The position numbers and the translations under genes were made by a program. From assembly GCA_022225965.2 (NCBI GenBank), contig JAKJXP020000029.1, forward strand, positions 310,001 through 374,000: 64,000 bases of DNA. Reading direction: 5' to 3'. Position 1 is the stretch's first letter. Every line of letters starts with the position of its first letter. The DNA is from Diatrype stigma (Eukaryota > Ascomycota > Sordariomycetes > Xylariales > Diatrypaceae). Below, in pieces: positions 44,576 to 56,896 of the stretch. The notes below the pieces were generated by a model. It was not told the DNA's origin. It ran no database searches and worked only from the letters and a program-made list of their open reading frames with translations.

Positions 44576-47497
44576 ATGGTCGGGCCATACAACCGGCATA
44601 CGACCGCCGAGAGGGGAGGTCAAACTAGCACGATGGCGGCCCGGTTCGAGGAGTCTGAGAGACGGGCACGGTCAACCTCGAGGCTACCACGGCCAACGAG
44701 ACCAGCACCTACCATTGTGTCGTCGTCGTCTACCACTTCGTCGACCACGTCATCGGCCACTTCGTCGACCATCTCGTCGACCGCATCAGAGTCTTCCTCC
44801 TCGCTAGGGCGGCCACCTGTACAGCCCAAGCCTTTGAAGAGCATTCTCAAGGTAACGGGCAACAACAATGTTGACCCAAGACGGGCAGAGGGGCCTGTCG
44901 TAGCTCAAGAGCGATCACAAGACCTCCTAGCCCGGAGGTTCTACAGACTACCCAGACCAGAACCCCTCCAATATGCCCCACCATTCTCCCAAGCACTACC
45001 CCAGCTCTCACCACTTCCTCAGCTCTCACCCCGTTACTACTCTGATGCTAGCTGGGGCAACTTTGACACGGAGACCGAGTCTGCATCCTCGGAGCTCTCC
45101 TTTAACACCCAGGCTACCAGCGTAGCATCCGATGACACGGCCGCTACGCCCGCGAAGCGATCTCAGGTCATCCACATCCGTCGTATACCAGCAGTGAGCC
45201 GAGTACGGGCTCGAACTCGGAGCAGCCGAGCATCATCTGATGCCGGCGGCTCTACTCGGGGTAGGCGGGGGCGGACTGTCAACATCCAGGTCATCCCTGC
45301 GAACCAGAACCAGGAAAAGCCAAAGTCAAGAGAACCCTCTACCTCGAGGGCACTTCCAGCAGCACCGTCCAAGGAACTTCAGCTTACGAGGAGCACCGAG
45401 CGGGACTTGCTGGAGAGGATTGAGCACCTGGAGGGCGAGGCCGACAGCCTGAGGGAGTCCCGAAGCCAACTAGGCAAGGACTTGCATGATGCCTCGGAAC
45501 GCCTGTCCGTCAAGGAGTTCGGAAACCGGGAGATCGAAAGGCTCCTGAACCAGGAGCGGACCGAGAAGATGTACCTGCTCCACAACATCGAGGAGCAGAG
45601 GCAGCGCTTCGACGAATTCCGCAGCAACTACGAGCTGCAGAGGGGTATGCTACAAGAGACGGAACAGGAGCGGAACATGCTCAAGCAAACCCGCGACAAG
45701 CTCGAGTTCCAATTGAACCGGGTGACGCGGGCGTCGAAGAACCGCTTCGAGGCCTCGAAGGCGCAGGAGGCGGAGCTTGCGCGACAGATCACCACCTTTG
45801 AGGGCGCTGTGGTCTCTCTGGAGAAGAAGATCAACTCTCAGGAGAAGGAGGTTCACGATCTCACCAAGGAGCGCGACTCGTTCCGGGAGGATGCCAACAA
45901 GTACCAGGTGCAGTTGAAAGAGCTGGTGGCCGAGCGCGATGGGCTGCGGGACGAGTCGAAGGAGCACCTCGCCAAGATGGAGGCCCTGTCGGTTGAGCAG
46001 CAGGCCCTCAAGCAGGAGAAAAGCAGTCTCGAGGTCCACCTAAGCCAACTTCAGACGCGCGTCAACAGTTTCGAGAAGGACAAGGACGACCTTGAGATTA
46101 AGTTTGAGCGGGCCAACCACGACAACAAGTCCCTCCACGACAACATCCGGGGCTTCCAAGAGGAAGTCCGGGTTCTCCACATGCAGATTCAGGACCTTGA
46201 GGCCGAAGGCAACAGCCTCAAGGGTCAGGTCGCCACCTTGGAGCCCGAGAAGCAGGCCCTGCAGAAGCAGCTAGAGGAAAACAAACTGGCCTTCGACGCA
46301 CGACTGCAAGAGGACAAGCTAGCCTTTGAGAGAGAGCTTGGAGAAGAGCGGGCAGACCGGGCATCCGAAGTCAAGAAGCTAACCACCGAGCTCGATGGCG
46401 CTAAGGTCGCCAACATCTCGCTCGCCTCGCAGGCTTTGGAGCTGTCAGCCCGATTGGAGGATACTCAGGGCGACCTCGAGGCTGCCCAGGGCCAAGTCCG
46501 CGAGTTGGAGAAGATCCGGGAATCGCTCGGAGCCGAGGTAGCGCAACTGCAGTCTCGGGCAGCACAGCTCGAGGGCGAGCTCGGCGCGAAGACGGCCGAG
46601 ATTGAGAAGCTGGAGACGCGCGCTGGGTATCTCGAGAAGCAGAAGCAGGACCTCGAGCAGCAGCGGGCCAGAGACCTCGCGCACTTCCAAGAACAGCGCA
46701 GGAGTCTCGAGAAGCGCATCGCCGACCTCCAGGCCCAAGTCGAGAAGGCCCAGGAGAGCCTCAAGGAGAACTCAGCAGCATCATCTTCATCGTCATCAGA
46801 AGTGTCATCAGGATCAGGAGTATCCGTCCTCACAGTGAACTCCTCCGTAATCGACAGGCTCATGCACGAGAAGGAGGCGCTGGAGTCGCAGCAGGCGAAC
46901 GCGACGGCAACGACGGAACGGAAGATCGTCGTGCTCGAGCAGACCAACGAGCGGCTGCGGATGGAGGTCGGTCGGATCCCGATTCTGGAGGCCGAGGCCG
47001 GAAAGGTGCCTGGGCTGGCGCAGCAGGCGCGCGAACTCTCGGCCCAACTGGCCAGCGTCCAGCACCAACTGCAGCAGGTCAGCGCCGCGCACGTCTCGGC
47101 CACGGTACAGGTGGGCGATCTGCAGGACGCCGTCAACAGGATGCACCAGCAGGATCCGTACCAGCAGCAGCAGCAGTACCAGCAGCAGCAGCAGCAGCAA
47201 CAGCAACAGCCACAGGTGTTCACGGCTGCTCCTGCTCCTGCCCCTATTACCATTACTACTAGCACTGGCAACATCCACAATACCACCCACACCAGCCCCA
47301 ACACCAACAGCAGCAGCAGCAGCGAGCGCCGGACCAAATCGCGAAGCACCTCACGCCGCCGCCCCGCCAGCGCCGAGCGCGCCCGCTCCACTGGCAGCGG
47401 GGAGAAGCTGATCTTCGTGCGGAAGCCACACGACAAGAGCGGAACGCTGTACCTCACGACGCGGGAGGCGCTGCGGTCTGGAGAGAAGATCGAATAA
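44576..47497 (+). CDS. long coiled-coil protein with basic N-terminus and poly-Gln tail
   Basis: One exon of 973 residues. Residues 1-270 are Arg/Ser/Thr/Pro-rich and disordered (SRLPRPTRPAP; RARTRSSRASSDAG). From about 275 to 735 an almost unbroken coiled coil follows (RDLLERIEHLEGEADSLRES; VSLEKKINSQEKEVHDLTKE; LEKQKQDLEQQRARDLAHF). After a Ser-rich break (SSSSSSEVSSGSG) a second coiled coil covers about 755-855. Then come a poly-Gln stretch near 865-890, a Ser/Arg-rich segment and a conserved-looking end (EKLIFVRKPHDKSGTLYLTT). No motor, zinc finger or membrane part is seen. The layout is like scaffold or cytoskeleton-linked proteins, but coiled coils match many families weakly, so I give no name. 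A second ATG 19 codons downstream (MAARFEESERR) is a possible alternative start. Confidence 0.8.
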   Translation: MVGPYNRHTTAERGGQTSTMAARFEESERRARSTSRLPRPTRPAPTIVSSSSTTSSTTSSATSSTISSTASESSSSLGRPPVQPKPLKSILKVTGNNNVDPRRAEGPVVAQERSQDLLARRFYRLPRPEPLQYAPPFSQALPQLSPLPQLSPRYYSDASWGNFDTETESASSELSFNTQATSVASDDTAATPAKRSQVIHIRRIPAVSRVRARTRSSRASSDAGGSTRGRRGRTVNIQVIPANQNQEKPKSREPSTSRALPAAPSKELQLTRSTERDLLERIEHLEGEADSLRESRSQLGKDLHDASERLSVKEFGNREIERLLNQERTEKMYLLHNIEEQRQRFDEFRSNYELQRGMLQETEQERNMLKQTRDKLEFQLNRVTRASKNRFEASKAQEAELARQITTFEGAVVSLEKKINSQEKEVHDLTKERDSFREDANKYQVQLKELVAERDGLRDESKEHLAKMEALSVEQQALKQEKSSLEVHLSQLQTRVNSFEKDKDDLEIKFERANHDNKSLHDNIRGFQEEVRVLHMQIQDLEAEGNSLKGQVATLEPEKQALQKQLEENKLAFDARLQEDKLAFERELGEERADRASEVKKLTTELDGAKVANISLASQALELSARLEDTQGDLEAAQGQVRELEKIRESLGAEVAQLQSRAAQLEGELGAKTAEIEKLETRAGYLEKQKQDLEQQRARDLAHFQEQRRSLEKRIADLQAQVEKAQESLKENSAASSSSSSEVSSGSGVSVLTVNSSVIDRLMHEKEALESQQANATATTERKIVVLEQTNERLRMEVGRIPILEAEAGKVPGLAQQARELSAQLASVQHQLQQVSAAHVSATVQVGDLQDAVNRMHQQDPYQQQQQYQQQQQQQQQQPQVFTAAPAPAPITITTSTGNIHNTTHTSPNTNSSSSSERRTKSRSTSRRRPASAERARSTGSGEKLIFVRKPHDKSGTLYLTTREALRSGEKIE
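47162..47212 (+). repeat. CAG/CAA trinucleotide repeat encoding poly-Gln
   Basis: Imperfect CAG repeats interrupted by TAC and CAA codons inside the coiled-coil gene; they encode a Gln-rich run with Tyr breaks. Prone to length change. Confidence 0.9.
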
Positions 47498-50128
47498 TCA
47501 GGGTGACGATAGACGTCGTCAGTGAAGAGGGGGAAATTGACTACTACGACTACGACTAGAACTACGACTGCTACTAGTACCACCACTAATTCACTACGGG
47601 GTACTACTACTTGATACGACATCACGCATTTCTTTTGTTTACGATACAATGTACATGAGTATATGGGCTTGTTTGGGAAGGGCAACAAAAAGTTATGGGA
47701 TTTGGGAGTTTTCTTTTCTTAGATTTTGGATTTTCTGATGTTACCACGAACATCATGTCATCACGTCTAATGTACTCTACGATGTACGCTGAAAGAGACG
47801 GTCGGTGCATAATTGGGAGAAGCTCACTGCTTCTGGAGCATCGTGTAACAAACAGGGAATGGGATGGGAATCATTTCTTTTGTGTTGTTGGCATAGCAGG
47901 AAGGGCATTACAGTGTTTATTACCTAGACTCCTGAAGTCACATTTTCCTTCTACTCTCCGTTGTCTAATTTTGCATTTCGCCCTATAATTGGCATTTTTC
48001 CTAACTACTACGACTGCTATTGCAACAACGGCTTACTTATTACTATTGCATCTATTATTACTACTACATAGAATGAGAATCTAGATCGAGTCCTGAGGGA
48101 CCTTGTTCGATCAGCATTAACTGCCTTACCTTACATATAACAGCTTGGGCTCTGAGGCCTTATTAGAGTACTATTGGACGTTGTCACAAATGAGGGAAAT
48201 TATTAATACCCGATAAATACGACCTCACCCCTCTGCTTTCTGCCCTACCCAAGTGGAACAACCCTGTTGAGGCCCAACGAACTTACTACCTTCGATGTCT
48301 CAGGCTGAATCTACTTATGACATAATGAATCTCATGCGCCTCTCGCTACCTTGGTTGCCTATTGTCCCACCAGTTCGCTGTTCACTTCCACTTTACACTT
48401 TAGAGAGATCGATATGTCCCTCAGCCCTCCAAGCCCTCGGGGCCTTGGCTTATTGGCTTCATACATCTCTGCCTTGCCGACATTGCCCATCAGCCCATGG
48501 ATTCGAAAGCTGGTGGACACCAATCTCAGTATATAACTAAAGAAGTCTGCTAATCTATCGACCATATAGCATGACGTCCCGGTAACCCCCCTCACACGTC
48601 AAAGTTAACTTTCTAGGCTGACTATGTACATGACGACTCAGATCTATAGCATACTTCCCATGTCAATACCATGACCTGGCTTCCTGGCTATGCTATACCC
48701 CGGCCTTCAAAACCCCCTCTCGTGGCGACGTGTCTGCTATTGGGCATACTCATGCTCTCACTGCCGGGTCCGTCTCGTATCCACCCAACTAACTAATGCT
48801 GCTCCCCGCTCCTAGCCTGCGGACAATGAATCAATAGCGGGCATTCGTCCCGTTCGTTCTACTCGCGGTCCAATCAGGCTTGAACAGTGGCACTAGTTGA
48901 GGGCTCCCGCCCCGTCTGCAGGCGGGACGAGGGGTTTTTTCAGACCAGTGCTGCCCTCCGTCCACTGGAGGATGCAAGCCTCGAAAGCAACACGATAGTT
49001 CCTAGGCAGCAACTACGTGTGTAGAGAGGGATGCTATAGTTACTGGCTGCAGTACTCACGAAGAAAAGGCCTCGGGGTGAGATGGCATAGCCCTAATACA
49101 GTGCGGGTTTCATGTAAAGTGCATCATCTTGGGCATAATTTGATTTGGGTGTTAGGTATATCAAACGGCAATAACTGCATGACAAGGGTGACCTTCGCCA
49201 CCTAGGGCCTTCGCTACCTGCGTGGGTGACTTTCATTGAGTGAGACATAAGAAGGCTATAGTGTACCTAACATGCCTTAGCTTACCTAGGTACATATAGG
49301 CAAGTCCAGTGGTCTCCGGGGATCACATCCAGAATCTTCTTCGTTGACTCTCAGCGAAGCAGGTCTGTTGGTCCTCATGGTCTGAGAAAGGGGGTTATGG
49401 ATACCTAGGTGTTATATGATGCCCCAGTACGTGGTTACTTGCTAGGCAGCCTTGGAAACCCAGATTCTGTACATACATCGTCAACACAGGTTTGTCTTCG
49501 AAGGTATTGAGCGAAATCCAGGGAGTGATTACTCTATGGAGGGCACCGGCATCTCAGCAATTGGTATAAGCTAGCTACCTAGGTAGCTAGCCCCTGAGGA
49601 GGACATGTTATATCGCGTTTAACGCCTGACTAATTACTTAGTCAGCCCATATCAGCGGGATTGGTCGGCCTCGTGCTCTGTAGAGCGCATGAAACAGAGA
49701 ATTGTAGCGAAGAACATTAGGCTTCTGTACCCACCCCCCTTGACAAGATCCCATCTAACATATGCCTACTGACATATTGCCTCCCTAGATCTGAGCGACA
49801 GGCGTCAAGAAAGCCTGAAGGGTTCAAGTTAGCTTGGAAACGCAGGAAGAAAATAAAGTGGAGTTGTTCGAGGTGCTGCATCAGAGTAGGTAGTATCGAT
49901 CAAAGAAAATCTCAGTCCCGTCTTGAAACATATTTTTTGGTGACATATATCATCATGAACAGCGGTGGATATGATAAAGCAAGTGCGTAGTGAAGAGGTA
50001 TACTAACCAAAACAGACCAGACCAAACCACAATAGCTAAACAGTCTGATCACCAGTGAAATTTGGCGTTGCTAGGCTGTAAGACCGTTCAAAAATTGACA
50101 CGGAAAAAGATGCATGCTCCAAAGATCA
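47498..50128. other. 2.6-kb intergenic region, no gene seen
   Basis: Contains CTACTACGACTACGACT-like triplet repeats just after the upstream stop (47535-47610) and again near 48005-48070. Two adjacent hairpins lie at 48906-48972, and TACCTAGGTA palindromes near 49280 and 49575. Convergent ends of the coiled-coil gene and SKI3. No open frame above 81 codons. Confidence 0.6.
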
Positions 50129-53100
50129 TCAGGAGGCGGTGGCACTACCAAGAGACTCCCAGCCGTTGCTAGCCCAAGGCGCAAGCATGATGGCTTTCTG
50201 CGCGTCCGCCACCTTCGTCGTGCCCGAGTAGGCGTGTGCTAGGTCAATGGTGTCGAGAACGCCTCTGGGCGGGACGGATTTGAGGGCCACATTCAGGGCC
50301 ATTTCGGCCGAGTATTCGTCTCCACCGATCTCAGCAAGTCTGGACCAGCCGTGCGGTAGGTGGGGGTAGAGCATGACATCGTTCTGCACTTGGTTTAGGA
50401 CGGCGGTTTCCGTGTCGTCCTTGGAACAGGCGGCAACGGCGCGGAGAACTTCCCCGATCCGAGAATGGTCGGCGTCGCTGAGCGTCTCCTTGGTGCGGAG
50501 TGTGTGCAGCTCTGACACGACGGCTTCAAGAGACTCCTCGTCATCGTCGAGGAGCGCTATGACACCGAGTAGGAGGACAGACTCAACATGGCCCGAGTCC
50601 TTTTCAATCACTTCGAACAGCGCCGTTCTCGCCTTGTCTCGTGCCTCTTCGGTATCAGTGGCCCAAAGGATCTGCGCCAACACACAAACCGCGTCGGGAT
50701 TGCCATCCGACTCCTCAAGCGCTGCCTCCAAGTACCCCACAGCGTCGTCGGCCTTCTTCGAGAAGTATTTAGCAAGGCCGATAGTGAGATGCGCCGAAAG
50801 ACGCGCCGGTCTCCGCTGCTCGGCGTCGAGCTCGTTCGACGATGAATCGCCACTGAGCTCTAGGGTGGTTTTACCGGCCTCTGCCGCGTCGACAAAACGC
50901 CCAGCGGCTAGATACGACCTTGCGAGATCTGTCTTGGCCAGTATGAAGCGCCCCAGTGATCGAGGAGACTCTGTAGCCTCGTAATCTGCTTCTAGTTTCT
51001 CACAAGCTTTCGCCAGGGTGGATATCGCACGCGTACTATCGTCTGTCCTCTCATGGAACAAAGTAGATAGGTGTTGGTATGCTAGTTCCTGCGGATCGAG
51101 ACCCTGCAACTGGATGAGAGCAAATAGAGGGTGAATCAGGGATATCACGCTCAGGTTGGCAGGTGCTGTTACAATGTGGTCAAATAGAGATACCGAGTAC
51201 TGCCGTCTCGTTAGCAAAGACGAGGTCTCTGCTATATCCATGGCGTGGGTGAATAGGCCGCGAGCTTCCTTGGCATCACCATACAAGAGAGCTACGAAGC
51301 CTTGGCCAAGCCAAGCGTGAGCATAATCGGGATCATTCGATTGGGCCCTGGTGAAAGCTTCGTTTGCCAGCTGAATGTCGTCCTGGAGAAGAGCTAGAGC
51401 TCCAAGGTTGGTCCAGGTGTGCGGGCTTCTCTCATTCAGATACAAGCTGCGCACAAACGCATGCTGAGCGACAGCGGGGTTGATCTCGGAAGTCACAACA
51501 CCAAGTGAGTTCCAAAAGTCGGGATTGCCTGCTTCGAGCTCGATGGCGCGTTTGAAACAGCGGACAGCAGCCTTTTGATACCGGCTCGACTGGGAGCGAA
51601 TCCGAGCGGGGAGGCATTGGTGGGCACGATTCTCCGCCCAGCCCAGGTTGTAGTAGGCAATGGCCTGGGCATGAACATCGTGAGCCGAGACGTGTATCGC
51701 ACGTTTATGTGCTAGTATAGTAGCATGCAAACTACGAGTGAGATCGACGCCGAGCTGCTCGTCATCTGCGAAAATGCCTTTTGCAAGTACGACGTTGCTG
51801 TCAACACCATCGACGTCCTGTAGCGTGGTATACGCAGCTTCTGCATCTTCTCCGAATGGAATCAATAGGCAGACGTTTTCAGTAGGGAAATCATCCAATC
51901 GACTCTGGATCGAAGAGAAAACAGAGCAAGCGTCCCCAATGGCCTTCCAGAAATTGAAATTATTGATCGTGTCCGCAGGCACTGAGAGAGCCGAGTCGAT
52001 AGTGCCATTCGCTAATTCAACGGCCTTGCCGAACAGCCCTTTTTCAATGCAATCGAACGCGTTGTCCACCAAGGTTTGCAACATAGCAATGATCACGCCC
52101 TCCTCATCCGGCCGATCTTGGATGACTTCACGGTAAAGGGAAATCGAATCGTCATAGTCGCCGATTTCACGCTTGACATTAGCAAGCATGTACTTGGTGA
52201 ACCAGGTATCGCCCAAGGTGCGCCCATCAGCAGTCTCCTCCAGCTTTTGGGCATTTTGGATTGCCTTCGTGGCTGCGATATACCGCCCTGAGCTGTGGTA
52301 GGCCTCTCCCAGCCCAACCCAGGAATGGTAGTCATCTGGAGCGATACGCAAGGCATGCTGGAAAGAGACAATAGCCTTGTTATAATCTTGCTTGTTCAAC
52401 TCAGCAACACCCAGAGCGGACAACGGCCAGCTGATCCCTTTCTTCTTAGACCCGGGTGGCGGTCTGACCTTGCCGGAGTCTACTACGCGCTGAGCAACAA
52501 GTTCGACACGGTCCCAATCGCCATCATCGGCAAAAGATCGAGCGAGTCGCTCGGCCGATTCGACTTCGCTAGTTGATAGCTCGACGGCTTGCAGGAAACA
52601 TTTTCGCGCTCTCCTTTTGTCCTTGGCATAGTCGGCATAGTAAATGCCAAGGCTCGTGTAGGCCGGCGCAAAGCTATAGTCGCTCTTCAGAGCATCGAGA
52701 AAGTAGGCGTATGCGCCACTACGGCTTTTCCTTGCGGATTTGGACGGATCAATGTTCCAGATGCATTGACCCAAGCGATACCGCGTCTGCGCTAGGAGTT
52801 CCTTCGACACCGTTTGTCCCGTGGCAGACTCCAATACGGACTCGAGTTCGGACTTGCCGCGTATATGATCACCCTTCAGAGCGTATAGCCAAGCCACTTC
52901 GGCACGAACTCGGAGGTTACTTGCGTTGTTCTTGAGAGCACGTTCGAGGAACTCAATAGCTTGGTCGAACTCCTCTTCCTCTTCGTATATCAAGCCGACA
53001 CCGATCATCGCCGCTGTTGAGGAAGGGTCTACTTCTAGAACTTTATCAAACAGAGACTTTGCTTCCCCATGGTTACGAGGCGACTGGTAGAAAACGAGGG

Positions 53101-54660
53101 CAGTGCCTAGATAGAGCATAAAAGCCTGGTGTGTGTTCGTGAACACCTTTCCGGTCTTCTGCGTCTCGGTCGTCATGATGTTCATTGCCTTGCGCATGAG
53201 TTCCACGTTGGATTCGTGCTCTTCTAAGTGCTGATAGTACTCGCCCATCAACCTGTAGGCCAGTAAAGATTTGGTAGAAGAGACGCCTTCCGTCATCATC
53301 AAGAGTCTATCCTCGTCGGTAAGCGGTATGACCAAGGTTGGTGCGCCGCCGTCCTCGTCATCCTCACTCTCGTCCTCATCTTGGTTTTCGCCGGGAGTGG
53401 ACGCTTTCCTATAGGTAGATATTAGCAGGGTAACCCACAGATATATTGGAGTGAAAAATCCGCAGGTGCCTCCGCGGAGAAGAGCAAGGGCAACAGGATC
53501 AGGAGAAAACAACACTGGGGAGGACAACAGGTAGGAGATTGGCAACACTTGGGCCCATATAATAAGGATACGTACGTTGTAGATGGATCTGTTTCCAGCT
53601 TGGGGAAGGGTGATAGATTGCTGGTCATAAAGCCGGTCAAGACTCGGCACAGATCGCTGGCTGGAAAATGCGTGCAGTACCGGTTCAGCACATGGAAATC
53701 GTAGTCTTGGATTTCTTTAACGTCCTGCCATTCGAGTGCAATATCCCAAGCTAGCTTGAACGGATGGTTGATAATCACCATATCATTCGCCAGCTTCCCC
53801 ACCACTTCCAGATGAGGAGCCTTTTCAGCTGGCAGTGTAGCAAGAAGGAGGTCATATCGGAATTGGAGGAGCTTCTCTTCGTACTGCCGCCGAATATCGT
53901 CGTCATTAGACCAAAGCGTCAGTTGCTGGTAGATGTAACCCAATTTGCTTTGGCTAAGCACTTCTCGATTGACATCCTGCGTCACTTGGTTAATCTTGGC
54001 ACCTATTCGAGTTCGTCGTTCTCCAATAAGCGTATTGATCCGCTTCTTCTCCTCGACTTCCAGAATTTGGGCTATCGTGTCAAAGGTCTTGGCAGGATGG
54101 GGAACGCGTCCCTCCAGCGTGGGATAGATTGGACTATCCGGCAGGATGGTCTCCAACGCCTGGACGTACTGTAAACGATCACCATGAGCGCGGGCGAAGT
54201 CGATAAACTTATCTATGACATCTTGGCATTTGTACATCTCATTTGTCTGCCCAAAGATATCGGCAAGCTTCAGCGCAGCCTTCTGGTACCGGTCCAGAGA
54301 CTTAGGACCGAGCGTTTCGTACAACTTTACGAGTCCTTGCCATGCTTGCGTGTCATTAGGCTTTATACGTGTAGCTGTGGTGTATGCCTCTTCGGCACGG
54401 GCAGAATCGCCCTTCTTGTCCGAAGCAAACGCAAGGAACACATGGCTGGCGGGACGTTAGCGGACTAGGTGCCACATAGTGAGTGGCATGAACACATTGG
54501 ATAGCATTATAGGGGAGGAGCGATTGTGGTGTTGCACCTACGCTTGATAATTCTCGGGATCTCTGCCAATGAGGTTCTTGGCCTGGTCGGTTGCTTCATC
54601 CCACTTCTTGTTGCGGATGGCATCGTTGATGGCCTTCAACGCGTTCTTGCTGCTCGACAT
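50129..54660 (-). CDS. SKI3: Superkiller protein 3 (Ski complex TPR subunit)
   Basis: Three exons, 54542-54660, 53576-54445 and 50129-53408; introns of 96 and 167 nt; 1422 residues. The first exon gives MSSSKNALKAINDAIRNKKW and flows in frame to HVFLAFASDKKGDSARAEEA. TPR motifs run through the whole protein, for example TATRIKPNDTQAWQGLVKLYE, GEAKSLFDKVLEVDPSSTAAMIGVGLIYEEEEEFDQAIEFLERAL, AIVSFQHALRIAPDDYHSWVGLGEAY and NPDFWNSLGVVTSEINPAVAQHAF. An acidic patch (DEDESEDDEDGG) follows the second junction. Known role: with the Ski2 helicase and Ski8 it feeds mRNA to the cytoplasmic exosome for 3'-5' decay. Length fits Ski3/TTC37. The longer open frame past 53408 is the intron read through, since it breaks the TPR pattern. 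Confidence 0.95.
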
Positions 54661-56896
54661 CTTGGCGGGGTTACCAAGTTCATAAGCAACAGCCTCATGA
54701 CTCCCCGAGATCAACCTGCCGATCCCGATACGGGTGGCTCCAGGATCACAAATAGATCCGAGCGTGGGACTTCTCGACGAGCAAGGCCTTGTATCTGGAA
54801 ATTTCTGGAAGTCTCAAGGTATGATGTCTCAATGTATGCTGATGCCCCCTCAGAAGGCTGCGGCTGGCTGGTGTTCGGCGAATCTGTAATGGCCCCAGGA
54901 TGTGACAATGAAGGGTGAAGGGTGTGAAGGTGATGTGACGTGGTGTGCTGATGTGGGCTTTCAAGGTGGGAAAGTCGAGGGTACGGAGTCTAGTTCGGTC
55001 ATATCATCATTATTGTCGTTATCATAAGCAAAGCACAAGTGACTGCTACTGCTTCTATTGTCGTTACTGCTGGTGGTGGTGCATGAAAGGCGATGTCATA
55101 CCTAAGTAGGTACGGTAAATCGTCTTGCATTTGCTTGATATCTACAGAATCTTCTTAGGCGGGAGCTGCATTTAGGTAGCTCATCTGCCGGCAAATCATC
55201 GGAAGACGTAGTTACCTGGCTACTTGTCAACCACTCAGGCTGTCAGGTACTGTAAGTATAGGCTACGTAATAGTCTCTTTAGCTACCTGGGTTGTAGTTA
55301 GGTATGTGTAGGTATGTAACTGTAACGAGCCTATGACATCGTGCTACATCCATACATCCATACATACATACATCCATACATCCATACTTCCATACATCCA
55401 CCATCTTGGATGCCTTTGGTAATCGCTCCATCATCATCATTCGTATTCGTTTAGCCACCTACCCAGAGACACTGGGCTGGACGGAATAGTTTCGGGTAAT
55501 CAATCCTACCTATCAGCCGTGAGCCTATATTGTCGTTGGTTGTGATGTGGTTCGCTGTCGCTGTCGCTGTCGTAAGATCTTACTATGCAATCCTGCAGTT
55601 GCCGGCTAGGGATTCCGATGCACGACTTGCACAAACCTATGCCCGTTATGCAAAATATAGCCCTCAGATGGCCTGAATTAGACTACCTAGGTAGGTAACG
55701 AGCTGATCGTCGCGATTGCTTCGGATATGCATCTTGTTCCTTGGGTTGCATTAGACTAGATTTCCCAATCCTGCAGGGCCTCATGCTCCCCCCCAATCAC
55801 AAGGCATTTCAGGTCACTTGGGCTGTGATGTTCGGGGCTGCCAGCGCGGCGGAAACAGGGGCCGTGGCAAGTGTATGGAACGTTCATCTTTCAATTGCTA
55901 CCTGAAGATAACGAAATAAGGACCGATCGCCGCTTGATAAGACCAGCCAAAGTTCAGACTGTCATCCATCCATCCATTCATCCTTCCATTTGCGTACCTA
56001 TGTCACTTCACCGTATGAGGTACCAAAAAGGGAGGCATCCAATGTTCTCGTTGACTTGACAAACTTGAATCTAATCTCTTTGATATTTGGCTTACAACTT
56101 GAAAACTTGTTTGCAAAGCATACAGCTGCAGTTTCATTTACTTTCATCACCTCTCGATTCCGCCGTTTTCTTACCTACCTACCTTCCCTTCCCTTGGTCT
56201 GGTCTTAGGAAAGATCGCGAACTAGAAACCACCTACCTAAGAATATATCCGCAACTGTACCTACCTAGGTACACACGTGTCCAATCTTCTGGCTACGTCG
56301 AGGGCGTCATTTTACCTGCCTCGGCTTCTGAGTTGTCCGAGTTGCTCTCTTTGTCGCCCACAAACTGCCCGTATATACCTGCATACCTAAGATACAATTA
56401 CTCTCTACGAACTCTACGACTCTACGACGCTACGACGCTACGAACTCACGAACGTATCTGTCTGCTTTGGATGTCCCACTCCAGCTTCATTCATATCGGA
56501 GTAGCCCATGAACTCTAAACCTCCATACATCTAGGTACCTAATAGTATCCAGCGGGAGTTACGTAACTTAGCGTGGACGCCATCCATCTAGCTATCGACC
56601 TTAGCCTGCCGAGAGTCTAAGAGGCGCCGCCGTGATATTGGAGAAGCCAAGATTCCCGGGTTCTCTTGCCTTCGTGCCTTCGTGCCTTCGTGCTTTCACC
56701 TCCCATTGACTTATAAGTGGACTTGTGTGGCGTTCCGACTCCTCGATCCTCCCTACATACATAGGTAGTCAACTCACGTACACTTCCAAGTTGCGACTCC
56801 TTACCGCCCACCACCTATTTAGGTGTCGACAGTCCGCTCGAATATCTGCTGGCCATAGAGCTAGTCGCTATTAGTGCACCTACATACGTATAAGTC
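54661..56896. other. 2.2-kb intergenic region between divergent genes
   Basis: Promoter side of both SKI3 and the GH5 gene. It contains a CATACATC microsatellite (55346-55402), GCTGTC repeats near 55555-55572, and many TACCTAGGTA-type motifs (about 55684, 56258, 56535). Short frames here use non-ATG starts and show no domain. Confidence 0.6.
55346..55402. repeat. CATACATC-type microsatellite
   Basis: CATCCATACATC / CATACATA units, imperfect, about 57 bp. Similar in wording to the array at 43912-43975. Confidence 0.8.

Noticed and set aside
56087..56518. 143-codon open frame upstream of the GH5 gene
   Set aside because: Begins with TTG, runs through TAGGTA-type intergenic repeats and shows no domain.
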